21,119 nucleotides of DNA from an uncultured Bacteroidales bacterium (GCA_934725535.1 CAKVBV010000044.1:1-21119); one strand, 5' to 3'. Counted from the stretch's first letter, positions 1 through 7,164 are shown. Numbers and translations are program-made. The notes: generated by a model not told the origin, from the sequence alone.

Positions 1-102
1 TGTTTGTTAGGAAGGTTCTACTCACAAAGTTTCCCTTGTGGCACTCTTGTTATTCAGACCTCTGTAGTTCTCTGTTTCGAGGATGTTCTTTGGTCTTTTT
101 CA
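1..102 (-). ncRNA. Possible intron (group I-like) inside tRNA-Leu, partial
   Basis: This stretch follows U34 of the split tRNA-Leu and runs off the window. It can fold. The exon end and the first intron bases form a P1-like helix on the minus strand (92-108: GG, an A/A mismatch, CUUU pairing AAAG, CC). CCUC can pair GAGG (58-86), and CACAAGG/CUUUGUG closes a GAAA tetraloop (23-40). Group I introns of tRNA-Leu(UAA) interrupt the gene at exactly this position in cyanobacteria. Against it, U34 would pair with A here, not form the usual U-G splice-site wobble, and the P7/P3 core is not in view. Only the position and local helices support the call. Confidence 0.35.
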
Positions 103-137
103 AAGTCCTTCGTGTCTACCGATTCCACCATCGCGGC
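103..137 (-). tRNA. 5' half of tRNA-Leu, interrupted in the anticodon loop
   Basis: Read on the minus strand this is a clean tRNA-Leu 5' half: acceptor strand GCCGCGA (137-131), TG at positions 8-9, D stem GTG/CAC (128-126 with 114-112) around an 11-nt D loop, G26, anticodon 5' strand AAGGA (110-106), then C32, U33 and U34 (105-103). The D arm, with GGTAGACAC, is typical of tRNA-Leu. After U34 the sequence stops behaving like a tRNA: no TCCTT strand to close the anticodon stem, no variable arm, T arm or TCGCGGC acceptor strand follows within the window. A good promoter lies just upstream, so the gene looks expressed. The simplest reading is tRNA-Leu(UAA) with an intron after U34 and exon 2 beyond the left edge; a truncated pseudogene is the alternative. 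Confidence 0.7.
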
Positions 138-149
138 ATAAATCGGCGA

Positions 150-181
150 CAAAGATACTGCTTTTCCGCAAGATACACAAG
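150..181 (-). promoter_or_regulatory. Bacteroides-type promoter for tRNA-Leu
   Basis: On the minus strand TATCTTTG (157-150) matches TAnnTTTG, and CTTG (181-178) is a 3-of-4 match to the TTTG -33 box at the ideal spacing of 20 bp. Transcription should start near 143, six or so bases before the mature tRNA 5' end at 137. Confidence 0.65.
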
Positions 182-217
182 AAAATGACGCCTTTTTTCA
201 GCAAATCTTCGTTTTCG

Positions 218-249
218 TTTGCGTATATGGAAAGAATGTACTACCTTTG
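218..249 (+). promoter_or_regulatory. Bacteroides-type promoter for tRNA-Cys (and probably sufB)
   Basis: TTTG (218-221), 20 bp, then TACCTTTG (242-249): a full match to the Bacteroides housekeeping promoter. The expected start near 256 leaves a leader of about 22 nt before tRNA-Cys. The 27 bp at 223-249 are nearly the same as 15462-15488 upstream of the pyrE operon, including the spacer. Confidence 0.8.
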
Positions 250-278
250 CACCGCATTTCAGCACAAGAGTGCTTCAA

Positions 279-349
279 GGTACCTTGCCCGAGTGGTTAG
301 GGACCGGTCTGCAAAACCGGGGACAGCGGTTCGAATCTGCTAGGTACCT
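279..349 (+). tRNA. tRNA-Cys(GCA)
   Basis: A complete cloverleaf. The acceptor strand GGTACCT (279-285) pairs with AGGTACC (342-348), and the discriminator is U (349), as in Cys tRNAs. The anticodon stem is CCGGT/ACCGG (304-308 with 316-320) around loop CTGCAAA, anticodon GCA at 311-313. The T arm is AGCGG/CTGCT around TTCGAAT. No CCA is encoded. It is transcribed from the promoter at 218-249 and followed at once by a hairpin that precedes sufB. Confidence 0.95.
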
Positions 350-354
350 CTCAG

Positions 355-387
355 AGAGCCGCCAAACAAGGCGGCTCTTGTTGTTTG
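355..387 (+). terminator. Hairpin between tRNA-Cys and sufB
   Basis: A perfect 9-bp stem, AGAGCCGCC (355-363) with GGCGGCTCT (370-378), loop AAACAA, followed by the T-rich TGTTGTTT. It begins 5 nt after the tRNA and ends 15-23 nt before the sufB start codon. The T tract is broken by G residues, so termination may be incomplete. As no promoter is visible between it and sufB, read-through seems needed for sufB expression. Confidence 0.65.
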
Positions 388-401
388 ATAGACACAAGGT
401 T

Positions 402-1838
402 ATGCAACAGGAATTAGAAGATATTACCAAACAGGAATATAAGTACGGTTTCACTACCAAGGTGGAAACGGACGTGATAGAACGCGGACTCAACGAAGAC
501 ATCATCCGGCTCATCTCTGCCAAGAAACACGAACCCGAATGGCTGCTGCAGTTCCGCCTCAAGGCATACCGCAAGTGGCTGACCATGAAGGTGCCGACAT
601 GGGCGCACCTGCGCATACCCGACATCGACTTTCAGGCCATCTCATACTACGCAGCCCCCAAGGCAACCGATGGCACGCGGTCGGAGAACAATATCGACCC
701 CGAAGTGATGAAGACGTTTGACAAGTTGGGTATCCCGCTCGAAGAGCGTGCCGCACTGGCAGGCAACATGGCGGTGGATGCCGTCATGGACTCGGTGTCG
801 GTCAAGACTACCTTCCGCGAGTCGCTGGCTGAGAAAGGTATCATCTTCTGCTCCATCTCCGAAGCCGTACAGCATTACCCCGAACTGGTGCAGAAATACT
901 TGGGCTCGGTGGTGCCGTACAGTGACAATTTCTATGCCGCACTCAACTCGGCGGTATTCTCCGACGGCTCGTTTGTGTACATACCCAAAGGCGTACGCTG
1001 CCCCATGGAACTCAGCACCTATTTCCGTATCAACGCAGGCAACACGGGGCAGTTCGAGCGCACCCTCCTCATAGCCGACGAAGGGGCATACCTCAGTTAC
1101 CTTGAGGGATGCACCGCCCCTATGCGCGATGAGAACCAACTTCACGCCGCCATTGTGGAAATCATTGTGCACAAGGACGGAGAAGTCAAGTACTCCACCG
1201 TGCAGAACTGGTACCCGGGCGACAAAGAGGGGCGCGGCGGTATCTACAACTTCGTGACCAAGCGCGGCATCACCTACGAGAACGCCCGCCTCAGTTGGAC
1301 GCAGGTGGAGACAGGCTCCGCCATCACGTGGAAGTACCCGAGTTGTATCCTCAGGGGCGACAATTCGAGTGCGGAGTTCTACTCTGTGGCAGTGACCAAC
1401 AACTACCAGCAGGCGGACACGGGAACGAAGATGATACACCTCGGCAGGAACACGCGCTCGCGTATCATCAGCAAGGGTATCTCTGCGGGACACAGCCAGA
1501 ACGCCTACCGAGGACTGGTGCGTATGGCTCCGAATGCCGAGGACGCCCGCAACTACAGCCAGTGCGACAGTCTGCTGTTGGGTGACAAATGCGGGGCGCA
1601 CACCTTCCCCGTGATGCAGATACAGAACCCGACAGCCACCGTGGAGCATGAGGCAACCACCAGCAAAATCAACGAGGACCAACTCTTCTACTGCCAGCAA
1701 CGCGGTATCGGGGTTGAGGACGCGGTAGGCTTGATTGTCAACGGCTATGCCAAAGAGGTGATGGACAAACTGCCTATGGAGTTCGCCGTCGAAGCACAGA
1801 AACTCCTGCAGGTCAGCCTCGAAGGCTCCATAGGATAA
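402..1838 (+). CDS. sufB: Fe-S cluster assembly scaffold SufB
   Basis: SufB is the scaffold subunit of the cytosolic SUF complex (SufBC2D), on which Fe-S clusters are built with sulfur taken from cysteine by SufS. The 478-residue product has the expected length and family blocks: GYAKEV near the C-terminus, the EGCTAP block, the DTGTKMIHLG and SRIISKGISAG region of the beta-helix core, and Cys388 in SQCDSLL, matching the sulfur-accepting Cys405 of E. coli SufB; HEATTSKI follows. The start is ATG 402: the same frame stays open back to 219, but that would run through tRNA-Cys. Ribosome-site signals are weak (AAGG). It lies 53 nt after tRNA-Cys with only a hairpin between. In relatives sufB is followed by sufC and sufD; here 657 bp of non-coding DNA follows, so SufC and SufD must be encoded elsewhere. 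Confidence 0.96.
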   Translation: MQQELEDITKQEYKYGFTTKVETDVIERGLNEDIIRLISAKKHEPEWLLQFRLKAYRKWLTMKVPTWAHLRIPDIDFQAISYYAAPKATDGTRSENNIDPEVMKTFDKLGIPLEERAALAGNMAVDAVMDSVSVKTTFRESLAEKGIIFCSISEAVQHYPELVQKYLGSVVPYSDNFYAALNSAVFSDGSFVYIPKGVRCPMELSTYFRINAGNTGQFERTLLIADEGAYLSYLEGCTAPMRDENQLHAAIVEIIVHKDGEVKYSTVQNWYPGDKEGRGGIYNFVTKRGITYENARLSWTQVETGSAITWKYPSCILRGDNSSAEFYSVAVTNNYQQADTGTKMIHLGRNTRSRIISKGISAGHSQNAYRGLVRMAPNAEDARNYSQCDSLLLGDKCGAHTFPVMQIQNPTATVEHEATTSKINEDQLFYCQQRGIGVEDAVGLIVNGYAKEVMDKLPMEFAVEAQKLLQVSLEGSIG

Positions 1839-1879
1839 ACCAACCTTCCCTTTGCTTTCCGCTTTGCTTTCCGCGGAGG

Positions 1880-2011
1880 CACCTTTGCCCCCGCCGAGGT
1901 TATTCTTGTCATATAACCTCCACTACCCTCACGGGCAGTATCTCGTACGTCAAAGAACACGGGCTGCTTACGTATGCAGCCTACCGGATTCGACACCTCG
2001 AATCACGATGC
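1880..2011 (-). ncRNA. Candidate structured RNA antisense to the sufB downstream region
   Basis: On the minus strand TACCTTTG (2018-2011) matches the -7 box, though no TTTG is seen 20 bp upstream. Directly after it come three perfect hairpins: ATTCGA/TCGAAT with a 4-nt loop (1988-2003), GGCTGC/GCAGCC with an 8-nt loop (1962-1981) and GAGGTTAT/ATAACCTC with a 9-nt loop (1896-1920). Three such stems in 110 bp of non-coding DNA are unlikely by chance. The 83-codon minus-strand frame across it (1745-1996) overlaps the sufB end and has no family resemblance I recognise. It could equally be a dispersed non-transcribed repeat. The ends given are approximate. Confidence 0.3.
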
Positions 2012-2179
2012 AAAGGTACTACATTTACAGGGAGCGTTGAGCGTTTCCGGTACTTTCTGTTACTTTCCGGCGCGATTTGGTGCGATTTGGTAGTTTCTGT
2101 CACTTATTGTTACTTTTCTTTTGCAACAGATTATACTACAGCCACATACAAAGAAAAGTCAACAAGCATAACAGGGATA

Positions 2180-2217
2180 ATAAGTCCGGTAAGTCCAATA
2201 AGACTAATGGGACTTAT
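2180..2217. repeat. AAGTCC repeats with inverted copy
   Basis: ATAAGTCC (2180-2187) is followed by a second AAGTCC (2191-2196), then by the inverted copy GGACTTAT (2210-2217), giving an 8-bp stem with a 22-nt loop. It sits 9 bp before the dispersed 21-nt hairpin at 2227. Confidence 0.5.
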
Positions 2218-2226
2218 AGGTATTTT

Positions 2227-2247
2227 GACGACGCGAGCCGCGTCGTC
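2227..2247. repeat. Dispersed 21-nt hairpin, copy A
   Basis: A perfect 9-bp stem, GACGACGCG with CGCGTCGTC, around loop AGC. The same 21 bases occur at 7290-7310 and, inverted, at 15249-15269. The flanks are shared too: TTTT before and a CCCAA block after, so copies A and B agree at all but one of about 30 bases. Only this core is present here, without the rest of the 203-bp repeat. Confidence 0.85.
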
Positions 2248-2332
2248 CCCCAAGTGTGTAGCATAAAATTTAATGGTGCAATCCAACGATATACAGAAAA
2301 ATGCCAATGTTTTATGCGATTAGTATGACAAG

Positions 2333-2364
2333 TTTGCCTATTTGCCTTAAATATATTAACTTTG
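2333..2364 (+). promoter_or_regulatory. Bacteroides-type promoter upstream of the CotH-like gene
   Basis: TTTG (2333-2336), 20 bp, then TAACTTTG (2357-2364): a full match to both boxes. The expected start near 2371 gives a leader of about 125 nt before the ATG at 2496, with an 18-codon reading frame inside it. Confidence 0.75.
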
Positions 2365-2413
2365 CAGCGAAAAGTTAATGCAACAACTCCGCGAACCAAG
2401 CAAAAGACAAACA

Positions 2414-2470
2414 ATGAACAACGAACTGGATCAACTCCGCCCGTGGTATGACTATGCATTGGTAAGGTAA
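2414..2470 (+). CDS. Possible 18-residue leader peptide or gene remnant
   Basis: ATG at 2414 opens a frame encoding MNNELDQLRPWYDYALVR, closed by TAA at 2468-2470, 25 nt before the CotH-like gene. It lies about 43 nt after the predicted start of a good promoter and after an A-rich stretch, as real Bacteroidota starts often do. I do not recognise the peptide. It may be a translated leader, the left-over start of a deleted gene, or chance. Confidence 0.25.
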   Translation: MNNELDQLRPWYDYALVR

Positions 2471-2495
2471 GACAACGCATAATACACTATCATAT

Positions 2496-3896
2496 ATGAC
2501 AAAATACATATTTATATTTTCTTTGCTATGTATATGGTCTTGGACAAATACTATGGGGCAAAACTTGCCCAAAGTGTTCGTCCATAACAATTCCACTCTT
2601 GAAACAACATGGACAACAGGACACCTTACGTTTGTAGATGATGGTGATACGATGCAATTTCCTATTCAGATGCGGCATAGGGGTGCCACCTCATTAAAAT
2701 ACGACAAGCCTTCATTGGCGGTTAAACTCTTTTCGGCTTCAGGACAGAAACAAGACATTTCTTTTCTCGGAATGCGGAGTGACAATTATTGGATATTGGA
2801 TGCAATGGCTTCTGACAAAGCCCGTATGCGCAACAGGGTTACTATGAATTTATGGAAAGAGATTGCACCACCGTTATGGTATGCAGATTCAGAACCCAAG
2901 GCGCAGAATACTTACAACGGACAAATGGTCTCTGTTGTTTTGGATGGTAGGGAGATGGGCATCTATTGTCTCCAAGAACGAATAGACCGCAAGCAACTTA
3001 AATTGAAGAAATACAGTTCAAAGAATGGGATACGTGGTGCATTGTACAAAACCATTTCATGGAGCAATTCCGTGTCTTTCGAAAATATTCCATCGCCTCA
3101 TCCTACCACTTTAGACCCTGAATGGGATAGTTGGGAAGTGAAGTATCCGGACATTGACGACGGAGAACCCATCACATGGCAACCGCTATTGGATTTGCTG
3201 CAGTTTGTTTGCTATAGTAATGCAACACAATTTGCTGATAGCATTGCCGACTACATTGATTTACCTACGTATTGCAACTATATCTTGCTCGTACAACTTC
3301 TATCCTTGCGAGATAATTGCTGTAAAAACAACTATTGGTCATTTTACGATATATCCAAGAGCAGAAAAGCCACTATCAGTTTATGGGACACAGACCACTC
3401 GTGGGGACGCATGTATAACTCCCAACCTGAAGATACAGAGTACCTTATCAGTAACTCTCTTATAGAACGTTTATATGCGTACTATCCTTCTTTTTCTGAT
3501 TCTATAGAGCGACGTTGGGCAAATCTTCGACAATCTTCTTTTCGTATAGAACATTTGGATAGTCTGTGTGCCAAGTATTTTACATTGTATCAGCAAACTG
3601 GTATGGACATCATCGAGAGTAAACTTTGGAATGGGCATAACGGTATTGACATTGACATTTCATCAGAACAAATGTATATACATAACTGGTTAGTAAAGCG
3701 ATTGGCGTTTTTAGACTCTCAGTATCATTACTCTCCAACAGCAGACGGCACGGATTCTCCTATCAGCAGCCATAGACAAGCACCTATAGTATTCGACATC
3801 TTAGGGCATATTGTTTCTCATAGTATAGAAAATTTACCAAAAGGTATCTATATATACCAACACAACGGAAAAACAGAAAAGATACTTATCCCATAA
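2496..3896 (+). CDS. Secreted CotH-kinase-like protein with T9SS tail
   Basis: The 466-residue product begins with a signal peptide (about 1-21, hydrophobic core IFIFSLLCIWSW). The body matches the CotH family (spore-coat CotH-type atypical protein kinases): the RHRGATS motif at 60-66 followed by a lysine-containing strand, the MGIYCLQERID block near 154-164, NCCKNNYW near 274-281 and the acidic LWDTDHSWG motif near 296-304. The last 40 residues (VFDILG, LPKGIYIY, KTEKILIP) are the core of a T9SS type A sorting tail, so the protein should cross the outer membrane and be cleaved or anchored. The tail is shorter than the usual 70-80 residues. Kinase activity outside the cell is not established for this subgroup; ATP supply would be a problem. 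It has its own promoter, and a bidirectional hairpin follows. Base composition is more A/T-rich than its neighbours, which hints at transfer. Confidence 0.85.
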   Translation: MTKYIFIFSLLCIWSWTNTMGQNLPKVFVHNNSTLETTWTTGHLTFVDDGDTMQFPIQMRHRGATSLKYDKPSLAVKLFSASGQKQDISFLGMRSDNYWILDAMASDKARMRNRVTMNLWKEIAPPLWYADSEPKAQNTYNGQMVSVVLDGREMGIYCLQERIDRKQLKLKKYSSKNGIRGALYKTISWSNSVSFENIPSPHPTTLDPEWDSWEVKYPDIDDGEPITWQPLLDLLQFVCYSNATQFADSIADYIDLPTYCNYILLVQLLSLRDNCCKNNYWSFYDISKSRKATISLWDTDHSWGRMYNSQPEDTEYLISNSLIERLYAYYPSFSDSIERRWANLRQSSFRIEHLDSLCAKYFTLYQQTGMDIIESKLWNGHNGIDIDISSEQMYIHNWLVKRLAFLDSQYHYSPTADGTDSPISSHRQAPIVFDILGHIVSHSIENLPKGIYIYQHNGKTEKILIP

Positions 3897-3900
3897 CAAG

Positions 3901-3937
3901 AACAGAGACTGCCCAAATAGAGCGGTCTCTGTTTTGT
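3901..3937. terminator. Bidirectional terminator between the CotH-like gene and fba
   Basis: AACAGAGAC (3901-3909) pairs with GTCTCTGTT (3925-3933), followed by TTGTTT on the plus strand; on the minus strand the stem is followed by CTTGTT. It lies 4 nt after the CotH stop and 22 nt after the fba stop, as expected for convergent genes. Confidence 0.75.
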
Positions 3938-3958
3938 TTATAAAACAAACAGTAGGGG

Positions 3959-4963
3959 TTACTCTGCTGCTTTGCCGTCGGAGCCGAGGACGTTGATGAT
4001 TTTGTGCTTGTAGAGTTGCTCCATAAGGTCGCGGGCAGGACCGCAGTACTTGCGGGGGTCGAACTCTGCAGGTTTCTCCCAGAATACCTTGCGCACAGCA
4101 GCGGTGAAAGCCAGACGGCTGTCGGAGTCGATGTTAATTTTGCAGACAGCACTCTTGGCAGCCTTGCGGAGTTGGTCCTCAGGAATACCAACGGCAGCCT
4201 CGAGTTTGCCTCCGTATTTGTTAATCATATCCACATACTCTTGCGGAACACTGGACGAGCCATGGAGTACAATCGGGAAGCCCGGCAGTTTCTCCATCAC
4301 AGCATCCAATACGTCAAATGCCAACGGGGGAGGAACAAGGCGACCGGTCTTCGGGTCAACCGTGCATTGTTCGGGTTTGAACTTGTAAGCACCGTGGCTG
4401 GTACCGATAGAGATAGCCAATGAGTCGCAGCCCGTACGGCTCGAGAAATCGATAACCTCTTCGGGTTTGGTGTAGTGGCTCTCCTCAGCAGAAACCTCGT
4501 CTTCCACGCCGGCGAGTACACCGAGTTCTGCCTCTACAGGAACATCATATTGGTGAGCGTAGTCAACCACCTTGCGGGTGAGGGCGATGTTCTCCTCGTA
4601 GGGGAGTGCGCTACCGTCAATCATCACGCTCGAGAAACCGAAGTCCACGCAACTCTTGCAGAGTTCGAAACTGTCTCCGTGGTCAAGGTGAAGCACAATC
4701 TGCGGGTGCTCCCAACCGAGTTCTTTGGCGTATTCCACTGCACCTTGTGCCATATAGCGGAGCAGCGTTTGGTTAGCGTACTGACGTGCGCCTTTGGATA
4801 CCTGGAGGATAACGGGGCTCTTGGTCTCAGCCGAAGCCTTGATGATAGCCTGTAGTTGCTCCATGTTGTTGAAGTTGAAGGCAGGAATAGCATATCCGCC
4901 TTTGATTGCCTTGGCGAACATCTCACGGGTGTTCACCAGACCGAGTTCTTTGTAACTTACCAT
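3959..4963 (-). CDS. fba: Class II fructose-bisphosphate aldolase
   Basis: This zinc-dependent enzyme splits fructose 1,6-bisphosphate into dihydroxyacetone phosphate and glyceraldehyde 3-phosphate, or runs in reverse in gluconeogenesis. The 334-residue product carries the class II signatures: HLDHGDS with catalytic Asp94 and zinc ligand His95, VEAELG near 143-148, GTSHGAYK with His190 and VLHGSSS with His234. Length and motifs are complete. ATG 4963 begins MVSYKELGLVN, a normal start for the family. The gene follows the OPT transporter on the same strand with a gap of only 26 nt, so the two are probably co-transcribed, although the pairing of functions is not obvious. A bidirectional hairpin ends it. 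Confidence 0.96.
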   Translation of the reverse strand: MVSYKELGLVNTREMFAKAIKGGYAIPAFNFNNMEQLQAIIKASAETKSPVILQVSKGARQYANQTLLRYMAQGAVEYAKELGWEHPQIVLHLDHGDSFELCKSCVDFGFSSVMIDGSALPYEENIALTRKVVDYAHQYDVPVEAELGVLAGVEDEVSAEESHYTKPEEVIDFSSRTGCDSLAISIGTSHGAYKFKPEQCTVDPKTGRLVPPPLAFDVLDAVMEKLPGFPIVLHGSSSVPQEYVDMINKYGGKLEAAVGIPEDQLRKAAKSAVCKINIDSDSRLAFTAAVRKVFWEKPAEFDPRKYCGPARDLMEQLYKHKIINVLGSDGKAAE

Positions 4964-4989
4964 AAAATCAAACTTTAACTTGTTGTTTA

Positions 4990-6951
4990 TTATTTAGTTA
5001 TTCTTTTGCTTGCCATAATGAAGTATGCTATGAGGAGGAGGTATGCCACGATGCCGACGATGGCAGCACCGTTGGAGCCAGCCCATGCGGTGAGGTAGCA
5101 GTCGGCTCCGCAGAACTTGATAACCGCACTCACTACACCCATCAGTGCACCACCTGCAATGAAGCCCGATGCCACGAGGGTGCCTTTCTCGTTGCGCTTC
5201 TGTGCCAACTCTTCGGCACGGTCGCCGTCTTTCTCGCGTTTGCGGCTTACCAGCCATGAGATAGCACCACCTACCAACAGCGGCGTATTGAGGTGCAAGG
5301 GAATAAACATACCGAGTGCGAAAGGCAGTACGGGTACTCCCAATTGGTTGAGCAACAGGGCTAACACTGCCCCTGCGAGGTAGAGCATCCACGGTGCGCC
5401 TTGTCCCGACATCAGCGGCTCAATGACTGCTGCCATTGCGTTAGCCTGCGGGGCAACCAATGCGTTGTCGCCCGTGAAACCGTAGGTCTTGTTAAGCACT
5501 ATCATCACACCGCCCACCGTGGCAGCCGAGACGAGTGTGCCGAGGAATTTCCATGTCTCCTGTTTGCGGGGCGTAGTGCCAATCCAATATCCTATCTTGA
5601 GGTCGGTGATGAAACCGCCCGCCATTGACAACGCCGTGCAGACCACACCGCCAATCACCATGGCACCCACCATACCGCTAGCACCTTTCATGCCCACCGC
5701 CACGAAGATGACAGAGGCAATAATCAGCGTCATGAGCGTCATACCGCTCACGGGGTTGCTACCCACAATGGCAATGGCATTTGCGGCTACCGTGGTGAAC
5801 AGGAAAGCGATAACCGCTACCACCAGGAAGGCCACCACAGCCTGCCAGAAATTGTGCAGCACACCCACCCAGAAGAACACGAAAGTGATTGCCAAGGCTA
5901 CGGCAATGGCAAGGACAACGAATTTCATACTCAAGTCCTTCTCTGTGCGGAGTGAGGCTTGCGCTACGGCTTTGCCTTTGCCGCCCAGTTCTTTGCCTGC
6001 CAGTCCGACCGCGGACTTGATGACACCCCAACTCTTGACAATACCAATCATACCCGCCATAGCGATGGCACCGATGCCAATGTTACGCCCGTACTGCGTG
6101 AACATCAGTTGCGGGTCCATACTCTCCATACCGGGCAGCGAACCCATCAGAGGCAGCAGCACCCACCATACGAAGAACGAGCCCGCGCAGATGACAGCCG
6201 CATATTTGAGTCCGATGATATAGCCAAGACCCAATACCGCAGCACTCGTATTGATAGAGAATACCAGTTTGAACTTTGCCGCCAAGGCTTCGCCCCAGCC
6301 CGTCATGCGTGTGCTGAGGCTCTCGGTCCACAGCCCGAAAGTGGAGACTGCAAAGTCGTACAGACCGCCGATGCCTGCCGCCCAGATAAGGGGTTTGGCT
6401 TGGCTGCCGCCCTGTTCGCCGGACACAAGGACTTGTGTCGTCGCCGTTGCCTCGGGGAACGGGTATTCGCCGTGCTTCTCCTGCACGAAGTACTTGCGGA
6501 AGGGTATCAGGAACAGGATACCCAGACAGCCGCCCAACAGCGACGACAGGAAGACCTGCATGAAGTTGACCGTGATGTCCGGATACTTGGCTTGGAGGAT
6601 ATAGAGCGCGGGCAGGGTGAAGATAGCCCCTGCCACAATCACGCCACTGGACGCTCCAATGGATTGGATGATAACGTTTTCGCCAAGGGCATTCTTGCGC
6701 CTCAACGCCGACGAGAGACCCACTGCGATAATGGCAATCGGGATAGCGGCCTCGAATACCTGACCGACTTTCAAGCCAAGGTAAGCGGCTGCTGCTGAGA
6801 AGATTATCGCCATGAATACACCCATAATGACGCTGTAGGGCGTTACCTCTGGGTAGTTGTTCTGCGGTTTCAAAATAGGTTCGTACTTCTCGCCCGGTTT
6901 GAGTGGGCGCGCCGCATTGTCGGGCAGTTGAATCTTCTCTTTCTGTTCCAT
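4990..6951 (-). CDS. OPT-family oligopeptide transporter
   Basis: A 653-residue polytopic inner-membrane protein of the OPT family, which imports small peptides or metal-chelate compounds by proton coupling. After a hydrophilic N-terminus (to about residue 40, with ILKPQNNYPEVTPY) come many hydrophobic segments. Family features include AAYLGLKVGQVFEAAIPIAI in the first membrane pair, GASSGVIVAGAIFTLPALYI, and the EYPFPEATATTQVLV motif. I chose ATG 6951; a TTG 33 nt upstream keeps the frame but lies inside the TAnnTTTG promoter box and cannot be transcribed as a start. The substrate cannot be told from sequence. It is the first gene of a probable two-gene unit with fba. Confidence 0.93.
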   Translation of the reverse strand: MEQKEKIQLPDNAARPLKPGEKYEPILKPQNNYPEVTPYSVIMGVFMAIIFSAAAAYLGLKVGQVFEAAIPIAIIAVGLSSALRRKNALGENVIIQSIGASSGVIVAGAIFTLPALYILQAKYPDITVNFMQVFLSSLLGGCLGILFLIPFRKYFVQEKHGEYPFPEATATTQVLVSGEQGGSQAKPLIWAAGIGGLYDFAVSTFGLWTESLSTRMTGWGEALAAKFKLVFSINTSAAVLGLGYIIGLKYAAVICAGSFFVWWVLLPLMGSLPGMESMDPQLMFTQYGRNIGIGAIAMAGMIGIVKSWGVIKSAVGLAGKELGGKGKAVAQASLRTEKDLSMKFVVLAIAVALAITFVFFWVGVLHNFWQAVVAFLVVAVIAFLFTTVAANAIAIVGSNPVSGMTLMTLIIASVIFVAVGMKGASGMVGAMVIGGVVCTALSMAGGFITDLKIGYWIGTTPRKQETWKFLGTLVSAATVGGVMIVLNKTYGFTGDNALVAPQANAMAAVIEPLMSGQGAPWMLYLAGAVLALLLNQLGVPVLPFALGMFIPLHLNTPLLVGGAISWLVSRKREKDGDRAEELAQKRNEKGTLVASGFIAGGALMGVVSAVIKFCGADCYLTAWAGSNGAAIVGIVAYLLLIAYFIMASKRITK

Positions 6952-6981
6952 GATAGGGTGTTTGTTGTTAGTTTCAGCCTG

Positions 6982-7013
6982 CAAAGTTACATATTTTCAG
7001 GTATGTATGCAAC
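6982..7013 (-). promoter_or_regulatory. Bacteroides-type promoter for the OPT-fba unit
   Basis: On the minus strand TAACTTTG (6989-6982) matches the -7 box, and GTTG (7013-7010) matches 3 of 4 bases of the -33 box at 20-bp spacing. The start near 6975 gives a leader of about 24 nt before ATG 6951. Confidence 0.7.
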
Positions 7014-7164
7014 AATGGCGTTTGTAAAGTTTGATTTTGCAAAGTGTGGAGGTCAAAGTTTTTGTGCGGGGAAGAAACTAACGGGAACACAAATTATCAC
7101 GAATTAGTCATTAATTTGCAGAGTATGCGTTGCAGATGCTACCAACAACCTCACGGCAATGTCG
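6990..7164. other. Intergenic stretch left of the 203-bp repeat
   Basis: Apart from the OPT promoter at its left end I see nothing definite. It contains an A/T-rich run with several TTTG and CAAAG words and no open frame of interest. Confidence 0.5.

Larger units (their letters stand above)
1839..2495. other. Long intergenic region with hairpins and short repeats
   Basis: No convincing protein gene lies here. The first part (1839-2018) has three perfect inverted repeats and a minus-strand TAnnTTTG box (see the ncRNA entry). 2041-2125 is T-rich with imperfect repeats: two adjacent copies of GCGATTTGGT, and TACTTTCTGT-like blocks several times. 2180-2247 holds the AAGTCC repeats and a hairpin shared with 7290 and 15249. 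The right end (2333-2470) has a strong promoter and an 18-codon reading frame before the CotH gene. Confidence 0.6.

Noticed and set aside
219..401. Upstream extension of sufB to an ATG at 219
   Set aside because: It would translate through the promoter, tRNA-Cys and its hairpin; SufB length fits the start at 402.
642..1700. A 352-codon minus-strand frame
   Set aside because: It lies wholly opposite sufB, a certain gene, and shows no family features; it is a shadow of high-GC codons.
1745..1996. An 83-codon minus-strand frame overlapping the sufB end
   Set aside because: It overlaps sufB and the hairpin cluster and has no recognisable domain; better explained as part of a repeated or RNA-coding element.
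2077..2328. An 83-codon plus-strand frame between sufB and the CotH-like gene
   Set aside because: It runs through the repeats and the shared hairpin, with biased composition and no family features.
4971..4989. A separate promoter for fba in the OPT-fba gap
   Set aside because: The minus strand has TTTG words and a TA, but with three bases between TA and TTTG in place of two and no clear -33 box.
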